From Fasciolopsis buskii (lineage: Eukaryota; Platyhelminthes; Trematoda; Plagiorchiida; Fasciolidae), in contig LUCM01009193.1 of NCBI GenBank assembly GCA_008360955.1, forward strand, positions 124,001-188,000: a stretch of DNA of 64,000 bases, in the 5' to 3' direction. Position 1 is the first letter of the stretch, and every line of letters starts with the position of its first letter. The position numbers and the translations under genes were made by a program. Below are positions 50,401 to 61,400 of the stretch, one piece after another. Below the pieces are notes generated by a model. That model had not been told where the DNA came from. It did no database searches and saw only the letters and a list, made by a program, of their open reading frames with translations.

Positions 50401-53400
50401 CTTGCCAAATAGTAAAATGTTTGGTCAAAAGCTACGGGTAGAGATCCGATAGTAAGCACTCAAATACGGTCCAGAATAAAAGGTAGCATGAACATTGCGG
50501 ACATGGAATAAAGACCTGTTGGTGGTTAGCGAATTACAAGAAGAATCTATAAAAACACGCTTAAGATAAAATGTTCAAGTTATTGGTATCCCGTTTCATT
50601 TTCTCATCTGATTATCACAATAAATTACTCAAATTACATGGTTTTCTAACAAGATCGTTAAGGACATAGATGCACGGTTAATTCAAAAAATACTGTTCGT
50701 AAGTCGGCATGAGTCGTTTCTAGCATTGTCGTTCCTCAAAAAACAACCTGAGAATTTTACAGTGAACATTTCACATCTGAAATGCACCATCTTGGTAATC
50801 TTTTAATGAACTAAACCACCATTTTCCAAGATTTAAACTTTATACAATTTATTGTTCAAGGCAATCAAAACTTTTTCTTCAAAAATCTGTCAGGAGTGTT
50901 TGAGAATTGCCTGCAATTCACTGCATCGAACGGACTTTCTTCACAGTTTTATGATTCGGTGGCACGTTTGCGTCGCTCTCGTACAGGTGCATGGGGATCC
51001 TAGGAAATTCAGTATCGGTTGACTCTGTCTGATTATGCTGACACTAAATCCTCTCGGTGAGGAAAACTGTTTGCACTATCAAACCGGACAATCTGCCTGC
51101 CATAACAATTTTTTACTCTTGCAAATAGCGTAATATAGTTAACTGAACAGTATTACGAAATAGCGCTGATTGCTCACTTATGTGAAGAATTGTTAAAGTC
51201 TTCCAACAAATAGTCCGACGAAATCAGTATTGAGTTTGCGTAAAAGCAGTTCTTTATTTGTGGCAAGGGAATATCACCCTTCTTATTGTTTTCGTAGATC
51301 TTCGGTCATTGAGCTTGGTGTTCAGGCAGCTAACATTCAATTTCTATTCCAGGTAACATCGTCAGTACTTGTGCATGGCTGATGATAATCCTTACAGTTT
51401 TGTCACAAGGTTTGCCTTTTGGTCTCTTGGATATTCTAATTTATCACATTGCATTAGATATAACCAAATATCAGACAGCCACTTACGGAATTAGTAAAGG
51501 AAAGCATCTTTATTCTACTCATTTCAGCGCAGAATGCATTCTGAGTTGGAAATACTTAGTGGAAGCTCATTGACCAGGGTAGTGCGTGGTAGTAAGCGAA
51601 ATTGATGGACTCATTTCGTGAGTATTGCAACCAAAACAACCCATGAAGTATTTGTATTTCTACCCTGAAGATATTAATATTAACAAACTATCTTTAGAAT
51701 ATCTTTAGGCCGCGATAATTTTGGCTGACAAAAAGGTAAGTTGTTCCGAGCGAAGTCTAGACTTTTTTTTCTCCCGCTTCAATGGAAAAGTTAGTTGCAC
51801 ATCCAAAGTTCGACTGTGGAGTGAAGAATTGAAGAGTGATGGAAAACACGTCCCTGATCTCCTGAAAACAGCACGAAGGATTCGTTTGTCTTAAAATCTT
51901 TGGTTTGAATCTTATCCAAATCGAGCTTGTCATGATTGACGTATTTAAAGACCTTAGCAAGTGCCGCTAAGTGATAGATTCCAATGCATGGGCCAATCCA
52001 GCTTGGTTTTCTTCGGTACAGAATGCATCGTTTAAAAATACGATCAGCTTTGCTGTATTTCCACCGTCTCTAGAGATGTGTGAGAAAAATTTATGAATAT
52101 CTTTTTCCTAAAACTTCCTACAACTAGAAAAATGCATAGCAACCCTGATGTCTTAGGAAAGTTTTCAAGTTCTCCATCGATCAGTTTTTTCACATAATTG
52201 CACTAGTACTTATTCAGCATCTCTATATTCTTAAACACATGATCACAGGTGAGTAAAGTTACATAGTTTGTTTGAAGAATGCAAAAACAGTATGTATACA
52301 TTTCTCACTTAGATGACCGGCAGACCAGTTCGCTCTACCTGGTGGGTTTTTGTATGTTTAATCTATGATACTCACGCGTTCTTGCTAAGGACGTTCACCT
52401 GTACGTAGAAAAATCTGCGCAGCTCCGCCCTAACTTTCTATATCTGGCTTGATGGGGGTCAGCTCGCCGTCATCAGCGTGAAAGGACTGTTCCGCTGCCA
52501 AATGCACACACTACCAATCCAACAGCCAAGTACACATAAACGTATGTTTTGAGTATGTACACCATCACGTACTGTTAGGTGTCCAGCTCTCGATATGTAC
52601 CATACTAATCACGTGGTTCGCATTTTACATTGTGCTGGCGGTTAGATCACCCACATTGCTATTCTTACTTGCATACACGTTGCTGACTATCTAAGTTCGG
52701 ATTGTCGCTAATAACCACATGTACCGCGACAGTACGTATACTGATTCTAGCATATTTTGCTCGTGTTCTCCCTGACCCCGTAGTTATCGAAACGGTATCT
52801 GAGGGCTCTTAGCATTTGTCACGCGTGTTTGAATGTGGCAGTCATTACCGAATTTGCTGAACAATGATCTTCGGATGCATACTGTTTGTAGTGAACTGAT
52901 ATGGTGTGACATGAATTGTTGTCATAGGTTCTCCCTTACACGGAAAGCTTTGTATCATTGCGGACTGCGAAATTCTTATTTATCAATCTTGCGTCCGGTG
53001 CTGGTCTGTGATTGTCTGGATATTTGCAAACAGGTGATGCAGTTTTTTCTCATTGGTAATTTTTTGCTAACTACCGTTGTACTTTGTGTCACGAATTCAA
53101 TAGACTTTGACTTTTTTAAAAAGGAAGTTCAATAAATACTTTTTTCATAAGACACTAGTCTGGTCATTAATAACAAGCCCTTTGTAATCACATTTCTCGG
53201 ACTGAGCTGACAAATCCATAGCGGTAATGGATTCACGCGTTCTTGAATTTTTGTGCAACTGTTATATTGTGCTGCTCAGCCTTGAATAAGTCAATTATTA
53301 CTGGAAAAAATATGGAACAGTGGTGATTATTTTTGACATTTTTGTAGATTTCAATGCAGTGTTCAAAGTCGGATTCAGAGGCAGCGAATGACCAAATCAT

Positions 53401-53520
53401 CTCTTCCTGGCAGAAGGTCATAGTGTCGGGTCGCTGCAAATGAACAAACAGTCACAACAAATTCATTTTCAACCGCCACACACATTCTTTATTGGTGCTA
53501 TCCGTAGATTAATTGTTTTG
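47476..53520. other. No confident gene
   Basis: A tRNA-like fragment at 49.19 kb and minus-strand segments with splice-like borders (49000-49115 and 51730-51861) are the only items of note. At 51.8 kb all three minus frames are open for a while, which makes a coding claim unsafe. No mobile-element protein was seen. Confidence 0.5.
49185..49217 (-). repeat. tRNA 5'-half-like fragment
   Basis: The minus strand reads GGCTCAGCTGGTTAGAGC followed by ATCTGCTCC. It has a perfect 4-bp D stem (GCTC/GAGC), close to a real tRNA D-arm and A-box. No B-box or acceptor partner follows, so it is a fragment of a tRNA or of a SINE head. Confidence 0.5.
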
Positions 53521-53534
53521 TAAACACGTTTTCT

Positions 53535-53905
53535 GCATCCCCACAAACAGCCTGTCGGAAGACGGATCGAGGCGGCTAGTCAATGACTTGGTGAAGATAT
53601 TCAGATACCTTAACCGGTGCACTGGATTGTGTAGGATTTGGGGGCGTGAGTTAGCCCTAAAGGATAAGTGGATTCAACGGGCGATATTTTCACATGTAGT
53701 ATTCAACGGCATTTTGCATCTGAAATTCTTCTTTAGCTGTATATATATATATGTATATTTACTCGTCAGTTTCAAATTAACTTCCGATTGTTCCTCGTCG
53801 TCTTTTTCTTTTTTGTGTAGACGGTGCTGTGAGATGGCATCAGAACTAGAGTCCGTTTGGTATAAGTTTGACGAGTGTAAACTTGAGTCGAACTGATGTG
53901 CACTT
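53535..53905 (+). mobile_element. RTE-type retrotransposon, 3' truncated copy
   Basis: GATCGAGGCGGCTAGTCAATG (53567-53587) encodes an RGG-SMTW motif of the RTE C-terminal region. The tail CTGTGAGATGGCATCAGAAC (53827-53846), with AGAGTCCGTTTGG after it, aligns with the 45.96-46.02 kb 3' UTR. A TA run at 53741-53752 interrupts the middle. A 127-codon open frame (53513-53896) overlaps it in a different frame and is not a gene. Confidence 0.6.
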
Positions 53906-56390
53906 AAACGGATAAATCCAAAATTACTTTCTCAAAATGCTTTGACATGAAAGGGGTCAAATAACTAAATCAGTTAAATAACTATGAGAAATGGCCAATG
54001 ATTGACGACTAGGCCCAATGAATACCCATCAACCATTTGCCCCAAAAGGTCAAATGTTGGATGAAAGCCTTAAGTTTGTGTATCTTGTAAACCCTGTTGG
54101 TTGGTTCAGAAGTGCTTTGCGAAAATTATGTTGGTCGGCCGCATCACTTGAAAAAAATTAGAAAAATGTTTGACTGATCGCCTTCTGGACTACACATTTC
54201 ACGGCAAAATCTCAAGTCATCTGGTTCGTTTTCAAATCCGGAATTATCTTGATTGTGTTAAGCACTCAGCAAGACTTATCAGTGATGCTTTGCGCCAACG
54301 CTCAGCAATCGTGACTGGAAACCCTGTGTTGTTGCTGTGATATCAGCTTCCTTCTAAACTAATCACAACCGTCGAGTTAAGTTTGCACAAATCTAATTGA
54401 ATATCAAACGGGAAACAAGTTATCTGTTCATCCTATGGAGAAGACCCGACAATACTGGAAACCAACCAGAGCTAGTATGATAGTTACAGTGTCACCTCTC
54501 TGAGACTGCTTACTGTCATCGATGGTGACATAAGCAAAAGCTGAACTCGGTGAATCTGATTGGCTCCCGAAGGAACTTGGTAGCGCACTGACAATACACA
54601 GACCCCAAAGGTGAGAGGCACGCTTTCAAACTCTAAGTATGATATTAGATATGAACAAATGATATGCTTAAATGAGTGCTACTAATGCATGATGCCTTTG
54701 CAAACAAAGGTCTATCGGAAGGCCTATGATTTGCGCGTGAAGTGCTTGGACAAATTGCAATCAATCAAATAAAGTAATTTTGATCCCATGCGCTACTTGT
54801 TAACAATCGTAAAATGTACGATTTGCGAAAGTTGCACACAGGTCTCCGATTTTCAGATTGAAGTCCTTTTCTTATATCGGACACCAGCTGGGACTAAACT
54901 GTATAACGGAATGAGTTTCGACAGGGGACACGAATTGGGGAGATACTGGAAGTTTGTCAAAGTTCGTGATAACTTAGCCCTTAATTCTCTATTTTTAAGC
55001 CACAAATCAATCCTAAGTGAATGAATCTAAATGGTCACCAGGCCCCCTTGAATTCTCCATTGCTACGTGCTTACCTTCGGGTAAAACTTGGGCGGATGTT
55101 CAGTTTGTTTAGTCTTTGCCGATAAAACGTGTTTTCTGGTAGAACCTTGGAGAACTCATTCTCTTCGAGCATACTGCTTAGTCCATAGTCGTCTTGTGAC
55201 TGCTGACGTCGTTGGAGTAACCACTTTTTTCTCAGCGAATCCACTCTTGTGGGTTTACGTTTGGCTATTGGACATGCGGTGTTCAGCTCCATAAACGACT
55301 GAGGGTGCAATGAGCACGATTTTTCAGAGTCGAATTTACGAATTCCGTTTACACAAAGCCAGTATGCACATTTATCGAGTCTATAGTTGAGTTTCTTTTT
55401 GTATATAATTCAATCCAAGCCGATATGTCTCATTGAAAAGCCGATTGGTTAACAGCAAGGACCAATCGTGAATCGACACTCATCAAATCAGAGAATTCCA
55501 GTTATATTATTTTGTATTGCATGGACTTTTACATAGTTACTTTTATGTCTTTCAGTGAAAAACAAAAATGAAAAAGAATTCGCACTTGCCATCTTGTAAA
55601 ATGGAAGAATAAAAGGAGTAAAAAGATAAACCCATTAAGCGGATGAATTGCTCATTGGTGATAGCTTGCTCAGTCAGTTGGCAAATCAGTGCCAGTTTGT
55701 CAGGACTTGTGCTAAATAAAAAAAACACTGGAGGTTGTGCATTTATTGATTAAAGAAGATGCGAAACGCAAAGCGGAACTTTCGAAAATGTGACCGGAGT
55801 TTGAAGCTGGGGCGCGGGCACAGCTTTCAGAAATGGATAAGTGTTGATCACATTTTTATAGACAATTCGTTTGGCGGTCACAGGGCTAATGACCAACAGT
55901 TCTTGGAGGCGACTTTCAAAGGCTTTCTTAAATAAGTCTGTAAAATTTGCTGGAGAATAGCAACAAAGGATGAAAGAAATACATTAATTTAGGTGACTCT
56001 CAGACTTCCGATCAGAACTGAGAGCCTTGAAGGTTTTTACTCACAGGTGAAAATATGAGACTTTCAGTTCGGAATTTTGTCGCTAGTCATTTCTAGCTGT
56101 TTCACAAATCAATCCTGATAGGTGCTTCTGACTTGCTGGAGAGGGGTTCAGGTGGTTAGGATGGCCTGGAGGGATGTTCTAAGCATTTAGCTGTTTTAGG
56201 AATTAAACCGGCTTTTACAGAAAAGTCGTAAACGGAAGAAATTTGTTAGAAAGTCTTTGAAAGGCCTCACTGATAGAAGCGGTCTAGTGACGCGTAGCGT
56301 CATTGCTATACCTAGACAGGTGAGAGCTATGGAGAAATAACACCAACCCAAAATACTTCTTAGTTGTTTACTAACAGCTGTGACCTTTTA
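53906..56390. other. No confident gene
   Basis: One possible minus-strand exon (55075-55298) and a weak stretch at 54170-54340 that might be a decayed retroelement are noted. Otherwise nothing is recognised. Confidence 0.5.
55075..55298 (-). CDS. Hypothetical internal exon (minus strand)
   Basis: The acceptor CATTGCACCCTCAG and the strong donor CCGAAG|GTAAGC enclose 224 bases open in one frame (phase 0 to 2). First and third codon positions are richer in G and C (about 47-49 percent) than second (about 36 percent), as in coding DNA. The 74 residues are hydrophilic, rich in Arg, Lys, Gln and Ser, and look like a disordered region. No homology is recognised. Its outgoing phase fits the next splice-bounded segments at 51.86 and 49.1 kb. 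Confidence 0.3.
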
Positions 56391-56392
56391 TC

Positions 56393-56972
56393 GCCAATTG
56401 GTGTTCACTGGCTTTAGTTGAAAGAATAATGAGTTAGCCACTGTAACAAGACCAAATGTTCCCAGTTTGTGCATTAGAAAGTGCCATGGGACGAAAAAGA
56501 ATAAAAATGAATAGTCTAAAGATGCACAATATATGGAATCCGACAATGCTTCTAAGACCTCAGAAATTTAGTGAATAAGGGAGGCGGATGAGTCGAAAGT
56601 GGACTTGTCAGATTTACAACCAGACTGAAATAGGTCATCAAAACGAAACACAGGAAATCTCGTACGCTTAAGCTCAGCATGCTCTGTCAGTTTAAGCAAG
56701 GAAGACGTGAAACCAATGGGACGAAAGTGTTTGGCTAAGCAGTAAAATTGCTTGATTTCTGGGTACGGGGCAATAGTGACGTGTCTACAGCAGCAAGGGA
56801 TAGAGGACAAACCTAAAGAGGCGGTAATTAGAAAAAATGAATCCACCAGTTGGAACCACGACATCATGCTGTGAAATAGAGGAAGAAGGATCGTTAGAAC
56901 CTCCCCCTGTGGTAATTTTAGTGGGGAAATGAGAGTAACCTGTCTATCATCATTCTGCATAAATGTCATCAT
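56393..56972 (-). pseudogene. CR1/Jockey-like reverse transcriptase fragment
   Basis: The minus strand translates continuously from 56972 to about 56393, with one in-frame TAA at 56566-56568. Motifs in order are HFRPIGFTSSLLKL (the RPI.LTS block of non-LTR reverse transcriptases), FQSGCKSDKSTFDSSASLIH (the GFR..ST....I block) and, after the stop, IYCASLDYSFLFFFVPWHF (the LDYS.AF..VP block that contains the first catalytic Asp). These lie at the usual distances. The spacing and LDYS form suggest a CR1/Jockey-type element, not the RTE family at 43 kb. The YADD region was not found, so this is a fragment. Confidence 0.65.
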
Positions 56973-57000
56973 GATTCAATTTGAAGCCATGATAGGATAA

Positions 57001-58265
57001 TTTACGATTGAGTAAAGGAGAACGTTTGCAGATGTCAAAACTAAAAAACGTGTTCGAAAGTACCTCTTCAACGATCTCAACCTATGGTTGAACGGAGCTA
57101 AGTAAATCTTAAAGACAAAAGAAGACTACAGAATGAAGCATTTCACCGGATCTCTTCATACCTGGTGGCAATTGTCATTTGAATAGGAGCGGGAAAACCT
57201 ACTAGCCGACAAAGTTAAGCCATTGGTTTCTGCTCACTTGGGCAGTTGAATGGTAATCAAAACACATAAACCGCAAATTTCCGGTGAGGTAGTAAAATGG
57301 ATATAACGTTCGTTGGTTTATCTACCGACGACAAAATCCTAAAGGTACTTACTTTTACAATCATTTCCTACATCGGTAGAATGATCATTTGGGGAGAGAC
57401 TTTGTTGAGCAGAATAAAACACGCCACACCTTAATACTTCGAAACGTGTTATAACTAGTGAGTTCCATTACTATCATGTTAGTAACACTCTTCCCTATCC
57501 ATGTGTCCCAAAAACGCACGGATTGGGGGCATTTATGGGCCTTTGTTTTTAACATAGAAGGTCCAGTGTTTATAGTTGGATTAATCAACTTAGGATTGGC
57601 AAAACACCGTGAAGGGCAACTTAGACAATTCTATTTCTGCATGGAACCACATGATAGTGTATTCTCGTGGGATAATTCAGTAGGAACGCTGTTCGTACAA
57701 CCAAAATGGTACATTCCAGAATGCAATTTTCGCTACTGTGTCTTGTCGACTGAACATGTTCGACGTTACTAGCAGTAGTCACAAATAATAAAAACAATCT
57801 CATGAATGACTGTTTCTACCCCTTGCTCGACCCCAAGAATGACTGACTGGTGTGTTTTGTCTACCCTGTGTAACCAAATAACTTTCTGCTGTGACCAAAA
57901 CTACAGACCAGAAATGACGATGTTTTCGATGCAAGTAACAGTGTCCTGTTTATCACATTTTTGCGTGAAAGTTGTTTTGAAATACGGTTACTACCTGGAA
58001 CAACAAAAATTATTTGTAGTTAATTAAACTAATTGGTCAAGCCGCCGTTTGTCGGCGCTAATTATGTATTGCAGTGACTTTCTTAACTCCGCACTGAGGA
58101 CTGCTCGCCCCTTGTGATTCAAGTGGACCACAATGTTTCATGTGGATGGTGTGATCTAATTAGACATCGCATGCACATTAAATATTGTTTCTGTCCTTTA
58201 GACAAAGAGATATACTTGGGTTTTATAACAATAACAGATTTAACACAATTTTCATAGGATTCTTC
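57001..58265. other. Unassigned; open frames on both strands
   Basis: A 104-codon plus-strand frame (57458-57772) overlaps a minus-strand frame (57621-57803) over the same bases. Neither shows a known domain. At most one could be coding, and I cannot tell which, so neither is called as a gene. Confidence 0.4.
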
Positions 58266-58274
58266 GTGTACTAC

Positions 58275-58470
58275 AAACGCTCAACTCATCATGAAAACCA
58301 TGGATTTACTGCACATTTCTTTCACATGGCTTACTAGGAATCTTATGCAGTGCATGCCCATTGGGCCCGAAGTTCACCTACTACTTATACACGACTGGTG
58401 ATCCCGTACCAGGATGAAACAGTCTAAAAGTGTTTCCATGATTATTAGTAGCAAAGTTTACATTTAATAC
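58275..58470. mobile_element. Ribozyme-family repeat, copy E, decayed fold-back
   Basis: The first part (58281-58378) is minus-sense family sequence: an AAAACCATGGA arm, CTAGGAATC, GCAGTGCATGCCC and GGGCCCGAA from the tRNA 3' end. The second part (about 58393-58470) is plus-sense: CTGGTGATCCC, CCAGGATGAAACAG and GTGTTTCCATG. In both halves the hammerhead core is mutated (CTGGTGA on one, CATAAGA on the other), so no cleavage is expected. It is another inverted arrangement, as in copy C but with a different breakpoint. Confidence 0.6.
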
Positions 58471-61400
58471 TGTGTGACGTACCCTTAAAAACTGCATCAA
58501 ATCGTCTATAACCTTAAAATATTGATTGGTAAAGCTCTGTTTTTGCGCCTGACTGTGAAGCCGTGGATCCATCCGAGGTCGATTATCCAGAAGAGAAATT
58601 TTTGTGGCCTGAAATCAATCAATTGAGGGATAAGCAAGCTATATCCTGTGGTGTTGACGTTCGACAAACCATAGTGGGAGCATGATAATTTGGCATAATA
58701 TCAAAAATGTCCAAACCACAGAAGTCTCTTCAGGGAGAAAAGATATATACATGACTTTGTTATGCATCATGATATCGTGATCAATAGTTATGGGGTGCAC
58801 AGAGACCTATTCTGCGAATAACTGTGAACCCCAGTTCCTTTTACCCAGGAAACCCATTTGGAGAGAATAAGGTTCGCGTTTTGCGTTTTTCACTTCTATA
58901 TTTTGTTCACATACTGAAAAGCAATGGATAGCTGACAATTTTAGGGAGCTGCATGTACGACAACACCAGTGTACAGACCACAATTTAACCCGGGCATAAC
59001 AAGAAACGATGCAGATGTGCTTTCCGCACTAGTCCACCCCAACAAAAACGTGAATATACTTGCCCTTCTACAGCACAAAGAAAATCATTTGATCGTTATG
59101 ATATAGAATTTCCTAGATGTACAAGTGAAATGTTTCGGTGGACTAATTTCATGTGGCATTTTCATGGTCTATGCTGTAACCTTTTCCCCCAAGATCTGAT
59201 CGCATTTGGTTATTGGTTCGCTTGTGTTTCAAGACAAAACAAGTTTTCCGAAAGAATCTGCCTCGACTTAAAATTAAACAGTGAAGTTTCTGGCTCTTTC
59301 TTAGATTAGACAACATTAGATGCAGCTTCAGTCAGTGCTGCTATTAGTCATCAAAAATAATAGCAGAAAATGGCTGTTTCTAACATACATCCCGGAGAGC
59401 GTTTGAGTCTGCACCACGGAAAACGAATAAAAGAGTTCGGAAAAGTGTTGGTCTCCGCAAATTTTCACGGTTTCATTTGAGCACTCTTGTCGTTTTACCA
59501 TAAGCAGGCAACATCTGTAAATCCAAATGCTATTGCGAAACAGTCTTCGTGATTTAGGTAACTGCATGCACAAACATCGTTTCAAATACAATTGAAGGTG
59601 AATAGCGATTTTTCCACTGGATTTCAAAGGATTTCGATAAACTAAAAAATAACGCGCTGAGAGCACATGACGTATTATAATCCAAAGCTAATTTTAGTAA
59701 AGTACAAGCAACTGTAGTCAGTTAGTTTGAAACCGGATTTGTCATCCCGTGTAACGCAATCAGCGACGATCGAAATGAACTTAGCTTGGGTGAACCAATT
59801 CAGTATTTTCTTGTAGTTCACGGAGGAACCATTCCGGTTGACAACCACGTTCCCAATAACAATAGAATTAGTTTACTCTTAAATTTTATTAGGAAACAAC
59901 ACAATCACCCTTATTGATCCAGGATCATGGGCAGATATAAGGCGAGTGCAACACATTTGGTTTGTTGCATCCGTTTGCTTATTTGGTCGTAAGGTACCTT
60001 GGTAAAGCGAGGTTATTCCAAGAACACAAGTGGCGGCGTAAGTTATGAGACTTAGTACCGGTAGGTAATCCCTAGAAGTGGTTGATATTGGTGATATTTT
60101 GCTGGAGTGATTGATCTTCGAGGTTCATTCGCAGTGAAGAACCGGTCAGCCTTGGATGGGTTCACTCCCTGGGAATCAGATAAGAGGAAAGCACGATTTT
60201 CGTGCATCCCGAGTACCGAGTTGACCGGAAAACCTAATGTTTGAGAAAACTGTCAGGGGAACTAACGTTATTGGTAACAATAATAAATATTTCACCGTCG
60301 AGGCATTTAGATACGACCACTCTCAACTTTGGGTTACGAATACAAGGCAAAAATCAGCTGTCACGTTTGAAACAATGTCATTAAAATGAAAGAGGAATGC
60401 ATTCACCATTCATTTCGTGTTCGCAAAAAGAACTTTTTATTTAAGGAATCATCGCCATCTCACATCTATGTGGAGTTCCTTGCCTTTGGGTCTGCAAATT
60501 GTAGATGAACGTTTCGTTCTGTGGTAAAAATTCCAAGGTGTTATTTTTTCATAGTTTATCATACACTTCGGACGGTCCAACTCGGGTGAAAAACAATCTC
60601 TTGTAATTTGTAATTAGTAGTTTATATTATAAATAAGTTGTTTCTATGGTCGGTTTTATGCATGGAAATCCACAGGTTGATGTCGCATGAAACGTTTTTC
60701 TGTTGGTGATCGTGATTTTGATGTACAATAGTTGTGTGTATGCAAATAACATCCAGATACTTTCGTCAGTTTGGTTTCCTTAGCCTTCCTACCCTTTTGA
60801 TTGCATTTCAGAATGTTGATAACCTGTTTTGCCCATCAATTTCTAGTGAATCTTATGTTCGCCAGTTATGACATTTTCGTTCTCGTCTAGTGCGAAAATT
60901 CAGAGAAGTGGGATTGGCATAAGGTCAATCAGCATAATTAGGCAGGGCATTTTTGCAGCCTAGGGACTCTGCTTTTATCTTACCATTTAGTTTCTATTTT
61001 CTCTCAGGATGTAGTTAAAACTAAGCCAAAACTGTTTGGGAAGGGTAGTCTCTTGCTGTCGTAATTCAATATTACGTTTTCAAGACTTTTTTCGAATAAA
61101 CCGTTTCAATACCAACCCAAAGGACTAATTTTAATTCCAGGTTGCTTTTGCCCTATCTCAGGGGTTCGGATCCCTTATTTTGGGTTTAAACCCCAAACTG
61201 AGTTTACATTGTCCGTGTTCTTTTGTGTTTATGGGTTTTTCGTGTACTTCGAACTATGACCTCAGTATTGGAGTGCGGCCTTGCAATTGAGTTTTCGTCA
61301 TGCTACTTCAACTTCGCTAACGTGACCTTTGACCCCAGCAGACTGAGGCACATGCAATGAAAAATAGTTCACGGGCTTAAGGGCGCAGTGGAGCACGTCA

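Noticed and set aside
51730..51861. Minus-strand exon after a very good acceptor (GTGCTGTTTTCAG)
   Set aside because: All three frames are open in this stretch and the only fitting donor is weak, so the reading frame cannot be decided.
54170..54340. Possible Penelope-like element remnant (a frame with HGKISSHLVRFQIRNY)
   Set aside because: The resemblance is to a few residues only, the frame is short, and no GIY-YIG or reverse transcriptase block was found nearby.
57458..57803. Overlapping open frames on both strands (104 and 60 codons)
   Set aside because: Both look equally plausible on codon composition and neither has homology I recognise; a call would be guesswork.
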